Part shown: positions 44,583-53,483 of the stretch, piece by piece | How positions within the stretch are numbered: position 1 is the stretch's first letter | How the letters are laid out: each line of letters starts with the position of its first letter | Origin: Streptomyces sp. 549 | Lineage (GTDB): Bacteria; Actinomycetota; Actinomycetes; Streptomycetales; Streptomycetaceae | DNA length: 64,000 bases | Assembly: GCF_030124175.1 (NCBI RefSeq) | Contig: NZ_JASKMT010000010.1 | Span: 1 to 64,000 of the forward strand | Direction: 5' to 3' | Program-made: the position numbers and the translations under genes | Notes under the pieces: model-generated | The model's input: the letters and a program-made list of their open reading frames with translations, nothing else | Databases searched by the model: none | What the model was told of the DNA's origin: nothing

Positions 44583-45997
44583 GCGCCCTCGCGACGGCCG
44601 CCGCCCTGACCGGACTGCCGGGCGTCGCCGCCTGGCAGCTCGTGCCGGGAACCGAGGGGAGCACCCTGCTTGTCGCGGGGCCGCCACCGGGCGAACCGCA
44701 GGCCGCCGGTGACGACGCCGCGAGGGCGGTGGCAGCCGCAGCCCACGCCGGCGACCGCGCGGTGGCCGGCGCCGACCTCTCGGCGCTGCCCGACCTGATG
44801 CGGCTGCTCGACGACACCGCGCTGCTGACCATGGCCCGGATGCTCGACCGCGCCCGGCTGTTCCGCGACGGGGCCCGGCACGACGCGGCCGAGGTCGTCG
44901 CCGTGCTCGGCACGGCGCCACGCCACGCGTGGATCGTCCGCCGCTGGCTGAGCACCCTCACCGCCGAGGGGCGGCTGCGACAGGACCCCGGCACGGGCCG
45001 CCACCACACGCTGACCGCGCCCGACCGGCAGGCGTACGCCGCGGCGCGCCTCGCCCTGGACGAGGCACGGCGCGGACTCGACTACCCGGCGTCCATGACC
45101 CGCTTCTTCCTGGCCGCCGCCGACCGGTTGCCGCTGCTGATCCAGGACCGTGCGGCGCTCCAGGAGATCCTCTTCCCCGACGGGGAGACGTCCACCGCCG
45201 AGGGCAACTACCGCGACAGCACGCCGAGCCGGTGGGTGAACCACGCCGCGGCCGAGCTGGTCGCTGCGGAGGCCCGGCGGCGACCGGACGGGCGGCCGCT
45301 GCGGATCCTGGAAGCCGGCGCGGGCGTGGGCGGCACCACCGCCGCGGTACTCGACGCACTGGGCGACACGCCGGTGGACTACCTGTTCACCGACGTGTCC
45401 CGCTTCTTCCTCCGCGCAGGGCGCGAGGTCTTCGGTGACCGGCCCGGCATGCGCGGCGAGCTCTTCGACATCAACGCCGACCCACGTGTCCAGGGCTTCG
45501 CCCCCGCTTCCCAGGACGTGGTGCTGGCCGCCAACGTGCTGCACAACGCGCGGCACGCCGGCCGGGCGCTGGCCGCGCTGCGTGAACTGCTCGTGCCCGG
45601 CGGGCTGCTGGTGCTGGTCGAGTCCTGCCAGGAGCACTACCAGGCGCTCACCTCCATGTACCTGCTCATGTCGCCGCCGCCCGGCACCGGCGGGGACTGG
45701 TTCAGCGACCTGCGGGCCGGGCAGGACCGGGTCTTCCTCACCGAGGACGAGTGGGTGCGGCAGCTCGCCGCCGCCGGATACCGGCCCTGGCCCGTCCTCC
45801 CCGGTCCCGACCACCCGCTGACCGCCGCCACCGGCCAGCGCGTCATCGCCGGCCGGGCGGGCCCGGTCGGCGGCCGTCCCGACCCGCACGCCGTCGCCGA
45901 GGCCCTCGCGGCGCGGCTGCCGCCCGCCGACCGGCCCCTCCGGGTCCACGCCGTGGACCGCGTCATCGACACCACCCCGACTGGAGAGATCCCTTGA
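44579..45997 (+). CDS. Freestanding PKS-type C-methyltransferase with an adenylation-domain relic
   Basis: This 472-residue protein resembles the C-methyltransferase domains of PKS modules: an N-terminal helical lid, ILFPDGETSTAEGNYRD, motif I LEAGAGVGGTTAAVL, and YLFTDVSRFFLRAGREVF. Its last 50 residues (VAEALAARLPPADRPLRVHA, then VIDTTPTGEIP) read like the end of an A domain with a degraded A10 motif (normally ..LPxTxNGKID). It may methylate the malonyl-derived carbon, as the first HMWP1 methyltransferase does. Its GTG start overlaps the upstream stop (GTGA), and its stop overlaps the next TTG start. Confidence 0.83.
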   Translation: MSALATAAALTGLPGVAAWQLVPGTEGSTLLVAGPPPGEPQAAGDDAARAVAAAAHAGDRAVAGADLSALPDLMRLLDDTALLTMARMLDRARLFRDGARHDAAEVVAVLGTAPRHAWIVRRWLSTLTAEGRLRQDPGTGRHHTLTAPDRQAYAAARLALDEARRGLDYPASMTRFFLAAADRLPLLIQDRAALQEILFPDGETSTAEGNYRDSTPSRWVNHAAAELVAAEARRRPDGRPLRILEAGAGVGGTTAAVLDALGDTPVDYLFTDVSRFFLRAGREVFGDRPGMRGELFDINADPRVQGFAPASQDVVLAANVLHNARHAGRALAALRELLVPGGLLVLVESCQEHYQALTSMYLLMSPPPGTGGDWFSDLRAGQDRVFLTEDEWVRQLAAAGYRPWPVLPGPDHPLTAATGQRVIAGRAGPVGGRPDPHAVAEALAARLPPADRPLRVHAVDRVIDTTPTGEIP

Positions 45998-48078
45998 CGT
46001 CGCCCACCGCGCCCGACACCACCGCCGGTCCCGGCAGCACCGCAGTCCCCGGCAGCACCGCAGTACCCGCGGACGCGGCAGGGCCCGGCACGCACGCCCC
46101 CGGGCAACTCGTCGACGCGGTACGGGAGGTGTGGGCGTCGGCCCTGGACCGGGACGTCGCCTCCGTGCCGGCCGACGCCAGCTTCCTCAGCCTGGGCGGG
46201 GACTCGGTGCTCGCCGTACGCATGGCCGCCCTGCTCCGCAAGCGGCTGGGGGCCGTTCTCGCGCTGGCCGACGTGCGGGTGGAGCACAGCCCCGCGCAGC
46301 TCGCCGCGCTGCTCCACGAGCGCAGCACCGGCGCGGGCACGGGGACGCTCCGCCCGCTCCCGCTCGACCTGCGGCGCCGAGCGGACCCGGACTCCTCCTT
46401 CCCCCTGCTCCCGCTCCAGCAGGGCTACTTCGTCGGCCAGCAGGACGCCTGGGAGCTCTCCTACCGTTCCGCGCACCACTACGCGGACATCGGGCTGGAG
46501 GACATCGAGGCCGACGAGGCCCCGGAGGCGCTGCAGGACGCGCTGGAACGGCTGGCCGAGCACCAGGCGGTGCTCCGCGCCCGCATCCTGCCCGACGGCA
46601 CCCAGCGCATCCTGCCGCTCGACGACCCCGAGGCGGTGCCGCACCTGCGGACCACCGACCTGCGGGACGCCGACGAGGCACGGGTGGCAGAGGTCATCGC
46701 AGGGATACGGAACGAGATGAGCACCGAGGGCCCCGACCCCTCGCAGAGCTGCGGCGTCGACATGCGGCTGACCCTGCTGCCGGGCAACCGGGCCCGGCTG
46801 CACTGCTCCACCAGCCTGCTGATCATCGACGGCTGGTCGTCCGGCGTCTTCTACCGCGACCTGTTCGCCCTGGTGTCGGACTACAACGCGGTGCTCGCGC
46901 CGCTGGACATCGATTTCGGCGACTACGCGACCACCCTGCGGGAGCTGCCCGGCACCGACCAGTGGTGCCAGGACCGCGACTGGTGGTGGGACCGGCTCGA
47001 CGGCTTCCCGCTGCCGCCCGCCCTCCCCCTGGTGGCGGACCCGGCCGAGGTCCGCCCCACGCTGATGGGAACCCGGCAGGCGGTCCTGGACCCGGAACGC
47101 TGGGCGGTGCTGCGTCGGCGGTGCGCCGAGCACGCGGTGACCCCGTCGGCTGCGATGTTCGCGGCCTTCTCGGCGGCGGTGGCCCGCGCCTGCGGCCACC
47201 GGCGCTTCCTGCTCAACTCGCTCCAGCTGAACCGGCTGCCGCTGCACCCGGACGTGCCGCGCCTGGTCGGCGCGTTCTCCTCCACCCTGCTGCTGCCGGT
47301 GGACCTGCCCGACGCCCCCGTCTTCGCGGACCTCGCCGCACGGGCGCAACAGGACATCGGGGACGCCCTCGCCCACAACCTGGTCACCGGCGTCGAGGTC
47401 TCCAGGGAGCTGGGCCGGCGCCGCGGCACCCACCGGCCCGTCGCCCCCGTGGTCTTCCAGTCCACGCTCGGAGTGGACGCGGCGCTGGGCAGCGAGGTGC
47501 CGCAGGAGGCCGGGCCGTTGGGCACCATCGACCTGCAGAGCCACCACCAGCAGCTGCGCACCCCGCAGGTCGCCCTGGAGGTGAGGCTGTTCGAGTTGCG
47601 CGGTGAACTCGTCGTGGTGTTCTCCCTCGTGGAGGAACTGTTCGCCGCCGAGGACGTCGACCGGATGTTCAGCGACGTCATGGCGACGGTGGAGTCCCTG
47701 GTCGAGGCGGACGGCTGGCGGGCCGTGGTCGAACTTCCCGCCGCCGTCGACGCCCCCGAGGGGGAGCCGGGGGAGGGCGTGAGCGGAGGCCGCCTGTCGG
47801 TTCCGGCCGACCGCGCTGCGGCGCCGGGCCACGAGCCGGGCCCGCCCCGCGGCGAGCGGGAGCGCTTCGTCGCCGACCACTGGGCGAAGCTGCTCGACTG
47901 CCCGGTGGAAGAGCGCACCGCCGACTTCTTCGCACTGGGCGGCGACTCGCTGCTCGCCGTGCGCATGCTCGGTGGCATGGCACGGGCCGGCCGCGGCCGG
48001 GTGGCCCCGCGCCGCTTCCTCGACCGGCCCACCGTGGCTGGCCTCGCCGAGGCCCTGGACGAGAAGGACGGGGCCTGA
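45994..48078 (+). CDS. NRPS2: carrier-Cy-carrier
   Basis: A 694-residue protein has two carriers (Ser71 in LGGDSVLAV and Ser652 in LGGDSLLAV) flanking one heterocyclization-like domain (about 120-560). In that domain, the D-x4-D-x2-S motif reads S274-LLII-D279-GW-S282, so the first Asp is a Ser. No A domain is present; the Cys-specific A domain of NRPS1 presumably charges these carriers in trans, as happens in yersiniabactin. The start is TTG at 45994, coupled as TTGA with the upstream stop and preceded by GGAGAG. It is the last gene of the rightward run and ends at a bidirectional terminator. Confidence 0.87.
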   Translation: MTSPTAPDTTAGPGSTAVPGSTAVPADAAGPGTHAPGQLVDAVREVWASALDRDVASVPADASFLSLGGDSVLAVRMAALLRKRLGAVLALADVRVEHSPAQLAALLHERSTGAGTGTLRPLPLDLRRRADPDSSFPLLPLQQGYFVGQQDAWELSYRSAHHYADIGLEDIEADEAPEALQDALERLAEHQAVLRARILPDGTQRILPLDDPEAVPHLRTTDLRDADEARVAEVIAGIRNEMSTEGPDPSQSCGVDMRLTLLPGNRARLHCSTSLLIIDGWSSGVFYRDLFALVSDYNAVLAPLDIDFGDYATTLRELPGTDQWCQDRDWWWDRLDGFPLPPALPLVADPAEVRPTLMGTRQAVLDPERWAVLRRRCAEHAVTPSAAMFAAFSAAVARACGHRRFLLNSLQLNRLPLHPDVPRLVGAFSSTLLLPVDLPDAPVFADLAARAQQDIGDALAHNLVTGVEVSRELGRRRGTHRPVAPVVFQSTLGVDAALGSEVPQEAGPLGTIDLQSHHQQLRTPQVALEVRLFELRGELVVVFSLVEELFAAEDVDRMFSDVMATVESLVEADGWRAVVELPAAVDAPEGEPGEGVSGGRLSVPADRAAAPGHEPGPPRGERERFVADHWAKLLDCPVEERTADFFALGGDSLLAVRMLGGMARAGRGRVAPRRFLDRPTVAGLAEALDEKDGA

Positions 48079-48081
48079 GTC

Positions 48082-48115
48082 CCGTGGCGGGGGCGCGGCG
48101 GCGCCCCCGCCACGG
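48082..48115. terminator. Bidirectional terminator, 15-bp perfect stem
   Basis: CCGTGGCGGGGGCGC at 48082-48096 and its exact complement at 48101-48115 enclose a 4-base loop. It sits between two convergent genes and can end both transcripts. Confidence 0.88.
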
Positions 48116-48122
48116 TCCGTGT

Positions 48123-49043
48123 TCAGCCGCCCAGGCCGGCGTCCTCGCGGAACAGTTCCTGGTCGAGCCAGACCGCTGCCCGTGCCCCGTCGGCGGCGCC
48201 CGTGATCACGAAGGTGAGCGCGTCCGGCAGGGCCTCCAGCCGGGCCATGTCGCCGGCGGCGAAGACCCCCGGCACCGAGGTGCGCTGGAACTCGTCCACC
48301 CGTACGCAGCCGTCGGGCAGGATCGTGCAGCCCAGCCGCTCGGCCAGGTCCGAGTGCTGCCGCGTCGGTGCCCGGTGGTAGACCGCCTGGCGCTCGACGA
48401 CGTCCCCGTCCTTGAGTACCAGCCGCACCGCGCCCGCCTCCCCCTCGACGCGCGCCACGGGCCGTTCGTCGACGGAGATTCCAGCGGCGGCCAGCCGGGC
48501 CGCCGCCTGCTCCGGGACGGGGCGCCCGTTGGTGAGCACGACCACGTCGTCGCTGAACCGGTCGGCGACGTAGAGGGCCTGCATGACCTGGGGCAGTTCG
48601 TGCCCGAGCACGGCCAGGCTCAGGCCGCCGGTCTCCCAGCCGTGGCAGAACGGGCAGTGGTACACCCCCCGCCCGAACAGCGCGGACAGGCCCTCCACCT
48701 CCTCCAGCACGTCGACCTGGCCGGTGGCGAGGACCAGCTTGCGGCTCTGCACCACCGAACCGTCGGCAAGCGTGAGCGTGAGGCCCGCCGAGGTGGCAGC
48801 CGCGTCGGCGACCAGGGTGTCGCGTACCTCCACGTTCGGATAGGCGGTGAGCTGCTCGCGCCCGATGCGGCGCAACTCCGCGGGGGAGGAGCCGTCCCGG
48901 CTGAGGAACATGTGCATCTGCTCGGCGGGGGCGTTGCGCGGGCTGCCGGAGTCCAGCAGCAGTACCCGCCTGCGCTGGCGTCCGGACACCAGCGCGGAGT
49001 TGAGCCCCGCGGGCCCCCCGCCCACCACGATCACGTCGTACAT
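48123..49043 (-). CDS. Thioredoxin-reductase/GliT-like flavoenzyme
   Basis: A 306-residue FAD/NAD(P)-dependent enzyme has an FAD loop VVGGGPAGLNSAL, an NAD(P) loop AVLGHELPQVMQA, GVFAAGDMA, and a redox motif CPFCHGWE near residue 128. A CxxCHG pair is seen in the dithiol oxidases GliT and HlmI, and in true thioredoxin reductases the pair is CATC. It might oxidise a thiol or disulfide of the product, or just protect the cell. It diverges from the broken reductase gene over a Zur-like box at 49090, so zinc control is likely. Confidence 0.82.
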   Translation of the reverse strand: MYDVIVVGGGPAGLNSALVSGRQRRRVLLLDSGSPRNAPAEQMHMFLSRDGSSPAELRRIGREQLTAYPNVEVRDTLVADAAATSAGLTLTLADGSVVQSRKLVLATGQVDVLEEVEGLSALFGRGVYHCPFCHGWETGGLSLAVLGHELPQVMQALYVADRFSDDVVVLTNGRPVPEQAAARLAAAGISVDERPVARVEGEAGAVRLVLKDGDVVERQAVYHRAPTRQHSDLAERLGCTILPDGCVRVDEFQRTSVPGVFAAGDMARLEALPDALTFVITGAADGARAAVWLDQELFREDAGLGG

Positions 49044-49089
49044 CGTCGTCTCCCGTCGAAAAGGACCGCACCGCAGCGGTCATTGGTAA

Positions 49090-49104
49090 TAGTTATCATT
49101 TTCA
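49090..49104 (-). promoter_or_regulatory. Zur-like box between the flavoenzyme and the broken reductase
   Basis: Read on the plus strand, TAGTTATCATTTTCA keeps a perfect right half-site (ATTTTCA) and matches 11 of 15 positions of the strong box at 27076. It sits 47 bases before the flavoenzyme start and 77 before the ATG on the other strand. Confidence 0.6.
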
Positions 49105-49180
49105 TTCATTCGGTGGGCGGTCCCGATCCGCTCCACTGGGCCAGGTGGCAGGCAACAGGCAGCAGAAGAGGAACCCCCAC

Positions 49181-49626
49181 ATGAAGAACGAACCGACCGT
49201 CGGTGTCATCGGTGGCTACGGCGCGGTGGGAAGCGCCGCCGTACGCCGCCTGCACCGGGCGGGCGTCGCACCGCTGCTGGTCGCCGGCCGCGACCCGGCG
49301 CGGGCCGAGGCATGCTGAACGGACTGGGGCCGGGCGCAGCCGACGCGGACGTGCTCGCGGTGGACCTGGACGACCCCGCGTCCCTGGACCGTTTCGCCGA
49401 GTGCTGCGGACTTGTCGTCAACTGCGCCTGGCCGCCGGACCGCACGCCGGCACTGCGCACCCGGGACTCCTACGAACTGAGCGGGTTCGTCACCGCTCTC
49501 ACCGCCCTGCGCGTCCTGGAGGGGGCCACCGCCCCGGGGGTGCACTTCGCCGCCGACGTCCTCGACGCGACGTCCACCGTGTCGGCGCTGGAGGCCGAAC
49601 CGGCGGTCGAACTGCTGGCGACCTGA
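49181..49626 (+). pseudogene. Broken saccharopine-dehydrogenase-like reductase
   Basis: The first frame begins MKNEPTVGVIGGYGAVGSAA, a Rossmann NAD(P) site of the saccharopine-dehydrogenase family, but stops after 45 residues at 49316-49318. The next frame restarts with an ATG at 49312 and continues the same fold (LDDPASLDRFAECCGLVVNC) to 49626. Between VVNCAW and ELSGFVTALTALRVLEG roughly 200 family residues are missing: the C-terminal PGVHFAADVLD is joined directly to the N-terminal domain. So a frameshift and a large internal deletion are both present. In the intact state it might have been a reductase for a thiazoline or imine intermediate. Confidence 0.7.
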
Positions 49627-49776
49627 GCAGCGCGGGCCGGGGCGGGCCGCCCACGGCCTTTGGTGGGGCCGTGAACCCGACTGGCGCAGCGTCACCGACC
49701 GTCACCGACCGTCGGCGCCCTGGCGGCGGCCTTCCCGGCCCGGCTTGCCCGTGACGTGGAAGGCGTTGCGGCGGTC

Positions 49777-50328
49777 ATGCCTGCCACCGCGCACGCGCCG
49801 ATGTGGCCCTTTCACGTCGAGGTGCTGGGTGAGACGGTCGCCGTCACCTCGCGGATCTACCATGACGAGCCGCAGGGCCGGGTCGAGTCGACACTGACCG
49901 GGACTCAGCAGGTGGTCCTGCACTGCCTGTACTCCCGGCACCATGACGGCCGGGTCCGCCAACGCCACCTCGAACAACTCACGGCGTCGCAGGAGCCATG
50001 GGCCGTACCGTTCGTCGTGCAACTGGCCGGAGAGTACGTCCTGGAGATCATCCAGGCGATCACGCGGGGTCTGCCCGGGCTCATGGTTCCGGGCTCGCCC
50101 CAGCGTGTCCTGTACGGCGGATTCATCATCCGGAACCCTGAGTTCTTCGCACGTACGCAGCGGCGCATCGTCAGTTACTGGTCCTGTTACCACCGGTACA
50201 GGTACCCGGTGTTCAGCGCATATCCGGGAAGCGCCCTGGCCGAGGCGCTCCGATCCGCAGCAGCGGAGCAGAGCGGTGCCCGGTGGCCGCGCCACACCCC
50301 GCGGGCCGTCGATCCGGGCGTTCGCTGA
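49777..50328 (+). CDS. Conserved Streptomyces protein of unknown function
   Basis: A protein of about 183 residues (start at 49777, or GTG at 49756) contains MWPFHVEVLGETVAVTSRIY, LYSRHHDGRVRQRHLEQLT and VPFVVQLAGEYVLEIIQAI. It looks like a soluble alpha/beta protein rich in His and Arg. I know similar sequences from Streptomyces but no function. It separates the assembly-line block from the PLP-enzyme operon and lies on the same strand as both. Confidence 0.65.
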   Translation: MPATAHAPMWPFHVEVLGETVAVTSRIYHDEPQGRVESTLTGTQQVVLHCLYSRHHDGRVRQRHLEQLTASQEPWAVPFVVQLAGEYVLEIIQAITRGLPGLMVPGSPQRVLYGGFIIRNPEFFARTQRRIVSYWSCYHRYRYPVFSAYPGSALAEALRSAAAEQSGARWPRHTPRAVDPGVR

Positions 50329-50646
50329 CGCCTGCCGGGGAACGTCTGAGGGCCCAGGAGCGTGGACGACTCCAGCACCGGGCGACGTGTGGTGAGCTCG
50401 CGGACGCGGCGCTCACCCGCGAGTCCGTCCAGGGGGCTCCCCGGCGGCCGGGCCGGCCCGCCACTCGTGCTCGGACGTGCCGCAAACGTGGTGAGCCGGA
50501 CCGGCCAGGGCCCGGGCACGACCGCCCCCGGCTTCCACCAACGCGGCACCAGCCGAGTCGCGTTGACGCTTAGCGGCGCGTGCAGATGGAAACGACTACT
50601 CCCGAACGGCCGTCGCGTGACGGTCCGCCGATGTGGGAGGGGTTCT
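50329..50646. other. Intergenic region before the PLP-enzyme operon
   Basis: About 320 bases lie between the unknown gene and the Y4yA-like gene. GGGAGG at 50635 is a good ribosome site for the GTG at 50647. No Zur-type palindrome is visible here; a mildly AT-richer patch around 50560-50610 may hold the promoter. No gene is seen. Confidence 0.5.
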
Positions 50647-52149
50647 GTGGACGGCGCACCCTTGTACCTCCGGCCGCGACTGGAACCACCCCTCGCCGCA
50701 CTGCTGGAGGCCGGACCGTTCCTGCACTCCCTGGCCGACGCCCTCGGGTCCCCGCTGAACGTGCTGCTTCCGGACGTGGTCGCGGAGAACGCCGCACGGT
50801 TCCGTGCCGTGTACCGCCGCCACCACCTCACCGGCCGGGTGTACTTCGCCCACAAGGCGAACCGGTCCAGCGCCCTGCTGCGCAGGCTCGCCGCCGAGGA
50901 GTCGCGCTCCGTCGGAGTCGACGTGGCCTCGACGGGGGAGTTGCAGCACGCCCTGAGCTGCGGGTTCACCGGCGACCGGGTGATGGCCACCGGGCCGAAG
51001 GACGCCGGGTTCCTGTGGCTGGCGGCCCGGGTGGGCGCCACGGTGAACCTCGACTCGCTCGGTGAGCTCGAACAACTGGCGTCCCTGGTCAGGGGACATG
51101 GGATGGAACGGGTCGAGGTGCTGGTGCGCCTGTCCGGTTTCGAGTCGGACTCCGTCTCCGATGGGGCGGGCACCCGGATGCTCTCGCGCCGCAGCCGCTT
51201 CGGCACGCCGGTACGGGACGTGGACGCCCTGTGGAAGGCACTGGAACGGCACGCGGACGCCGTCGAACTCATCGGTGCGGCCTACCACCTGGACACCACG
51301 GGCGCCGAGGAGAAGGCCCGCGCGCTGGAGCGCTGCGTGCTGCTGCTGGACGACTGCCGGGCGCGGGGCCTGACCCCGCGGGCCGTCGACATCGGCGGCG
51401 GTTTCGGTGTCGGCTACCTCGCCGACGCCGATGAGTGGGAGCGCTGGACCACCGCGCTGAGCGAGGCGGTGCTCGGCGAGCGGGCACCACTGACCTGGCG
51501 GGGCCACGGCTACGGTCTGCGCAACGAGGGCGGCACGGTCCGCGGCACCGCCGCGCTCTACCCCGCCCACCGCACCACCGCAGGGCCCGGCTACCTCGAC
51601 GAACTGCTCTCGCGTCCCGCGCCGGTCCTGGGCCGGCCGCCGGCCACGCTCCTCCTGGAACACCTGCACGACCTGCACATCGAGCCCGGCCGCGCGCTCG
51701 TCGACCAGTGCGGCCTGTCGCTGGCGCGGGTGCTGGAGGTCAGCACCGCTGGGGATGAGCCCGCGCGCCATCTGGTGCGCCTCGGCATGAACGCCGGCGA
51801 CGTGAGCCTGGAGGAGCACGGTGTGCTCGTCGACCCCGTGCTGATCCCCCGCGAGGGGCCCCAGGAGCCGGAGCAGACCGGCCCGGTGGGCGTGCACCTC
51901 GTCGGCAACCTCTGCCTGGAGGCGGACCTCATCACCCGCCGCACGGTGTTCCTGCCCCGGCTGCCGCGGGCGGGTGACCTGCTGGCCTTCGCCAACACGG
52001 CCGGCTACGCGATGGACTTCCGCGCCCACCACGCGCAGCGGCAGCCGGCCGCGCGGACGGTCGCGGTGCACAAGGACGGCGCAACGTGGCGCTGGTGCCC
52101 GGACGAGGACTACTGGCCGACCACCCACCCGCAGGGAGCGCCGTCATGA
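50647..52149 (+). CDS. Y4yA-type PLP-dependent enzyme (alanine-racemase/decarboxylase fold)
   Basis: A 500-residue fold-type III PLP enzyme is related to diaminopimelate and ornithine decarboxylases. The PLP lysine sits in YFAHKANRS near residue 75, and DIGGGFGVGY binds the phosphate. The name Y4yA comes from the symbiosis plasmid of Rhizobium NGR234, where it also neighbours a cysteine-synthase-like gene. It is longer than LysA (about 420-460). It probably acts on an amino acid or an opine-like substrate, and its operon mates are a cysteine-synthase-like and a SufS-like enzyme. Stop and next ATG overlap. Confidence 0.8.
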   Translation: MDGAPLYLRPRLEPPLAALLEAGPFLHSLADALGSPLNVLLPDVVAENAARFRAVYRRHHLTGRVYFAHKANRSSALLRRLAAEESRSVGVDVASTGELQHALSCGFTGDRVMATGPKDAGFLWLAARVGATVNLDSLGELEQLASLVRGHGMERVEVLVRLSGFESDSVSDGAGTRMLSRRSRFGTPVRDVDALWKALERHADAVELIGAAYHLDTTGAEEKARALERCVLLLDDCRARGLTPRAVDIGGGFGVGYLADADEWERWTTALSEAVLGERAPLTWRGHGYGLRNEGGTVRGTAALYPAHRTTAGPGYLDELLSRPAPVLGRPPATLLLEHLHDLHIEPGRALVDQCGLSLARVLEVSTAGDEPARHLVRLGMNAGDVSLEEHGVLVDPVLIPREGPQEPEQTGPVGVHLVGNLCLEADLITRRTVFLPRLPRAGDLLAFANTAGYAMDFRAHHAQRQPAARTVAVHKDGATWRWCPDEDYWPTTHPQGAPS

Positions 52150-53483
52150 GGTACGACAGCATCACGGAGGCCATCGGCAACACGCCGCTGGTCCGAATCG
52201 ACCCGGCCGTGCACGGGCTCCGCCACATCGACCTCTACGCCAAACTGGAGATGCTCAACCCGTTCGGCTCGGTCAAGGACCGGCCCGCCTGGCACATGGC
52301 CCGCCCGCACCTGGAGCGGGCAGGCGCCGGGGACGGGACGGTCGTGGAACTCTCCAGCGGCAACACGGCCAAGGCACTCGCCCTGCTGGCCGGCCTGCAC
52401 GGGCTGAAGTTCAAGAGCGTCACCAACCGGATGCGCGTGCCCGAGATCAAGGAACTGCTGCTGCTCCTCGGCGCCGAGATCGAGGAACTGCCCGGCCGGA
52501 GCGAGTGCCTGGACCCGACGGACACCGACGACCCGCTGACCCTCTTCCACCAGGCGCTCTCGGAGCCGGGCAGCACCTACCTGCACACCGACCAGTACTT
52601 CAACCCGCGCAACGCCGAGGCGCACGCGGCCGGGACCGGGCCCGAGATCGTCAAGGACCTGGACGGCAGGGCGCCGGACTGGTTCGTCGCCTGCGTCGGC
52701 ACGGCGGGGTCCTCCACCGGCGTCGCCAAGGTCCTGCGGGAGCACGATCCCGACGTGCGTGTACTCGGGCTGGTCGCCCACAAGTCCGACTTCATACCCG
52801 GCATCCGCACCATCGACGAGGTCCACCAGGTGGGCCTGTTCGACCCGGCGACCTACGACTCCATCGACTCGGTCACCTCGCAGGAGGCGATCGACGGGAT
52901 GGTCACCCTCATCCGCCGCTGCGGACTGCTGACCGGACCGACCGGCGGTGCCGCCTACCAGGGGGCGGTACGCCGACTGGCGGCCGTCGACGCGGAACTG
53001 GCCGGCACCGGGCGCCGCCAGAGCGCCGTGTTCATCGTGTGCGACCGGGCCGAGAGCTATCTGAGTTACGTCCGCGAGCGGCGTCCGGAACTCCTGGGCA
53101 GGCGACGCCGGGGTCAGGACGTCTCCGCGCTCACCGACGCCGAGGCGCGCGCGGAGGGCGAAGCCGTCGACCCCGGGGAGGCCCGGCGCTGGATGGCGCA
53201 GGCCGATCCCCGGCCGCTCGTCGTCGACCTGCGCAGCCCGCACGCGTACGCCGCCCTGCACATCGAGGGCTCGGTCAACATCGTCGACGAGGTGTTCGAG
53301 GAGCTGGCCCGCGGCGGGCTGCCGTTCAGCAAGAGCACTCCCGTGCTGCTGGCCTGCCCCGTCGGGGAGAAGTCGCTGCGCTACGCGGCGTTGCTGACCC
53401 GCATGGGCCACCCCGAGGTGCGCAGCCTCGCGGGTGGGATCGTCGCCTGGCGTGATGCGGGCGCACCGCTGGTGCGGGAGTGA
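52146..53483 (+). CDS. Cysteine-synthase-like PLP enzyme fused to a rhodanese domain
   Basis: Residues 1-335 are a fold-type II PLP domain: the PLP lysine is in NPFGSVKDRPA, the substrate loop in SSGNTAKAL, and the phosphate loop in GTAGSSTG. Residues 350-445 are a rhodanese domain with the sulfur-carrying Cys in LLACPVGEKS. Joining a beta-replacement enzyme to a sulfur carrier suggests delivery of sulfur into or out of a cysteine-like substrate. SbnA of staphyloferrin B is a relative of the PLP half. It overlaps both neighbours by four bases. Confidence 0.83.
   Translation: MRYDSITEAIGNTPLVRIDPAVHGLRHIDLYAKLEMLNPFGSVKDRPAWHMARPHLERAGAGDGTVVELSSGNTAKALALLAGLHGLKFKSVTNRMRVPEIKELLLLLGAEIEELPGRSECLDPTDTDDPLTLFHQALSEPGSTYLHTDQYFNPRNAEAHAAGTGPEIVKDLDGRAPDWFVACVGTAGSSTGVAKVLREHDPDVRVLGLVAHKSDFIPGIRTIDEVHQVGLFDPATYDSIDSVTSQEAIDGMVTLIRRCGLLTGPTGGAAYQGAVRRLAAVDAELAGTGRRQSAVFIVCDRAESYLSYVRERRPELLGRRRRGQDVSALTDAEARAEGEAVDPGEARRWMAQADPRPLVVDLRSPHAYAALHIEGSVNIVDEVFEELARGGLPFSKSTPVLLACPVGEKSLRYAALLTRMGHPEVRSLAGGIVAWRDAGAPLVRE

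Noticed and set aside
43182..45997. Idea that the two methyltransferases are unrelated tailoring enzymes
   Set aside because: Their length, their flanking residues and the A10-like tail fit excised NRPS/PKS domains better.
45637..49083. Leftward frame of 1148 codons across NRPS2
   Set aside because: It overlaps the clearly real NRPS2 and flavoenzyme genes and shows no recognisable domain.
49312..49626. Second reductase frame as an independent small gene
   Set aside because: Its sequence continues the same family as the first frame, so a broken gene explains it better.
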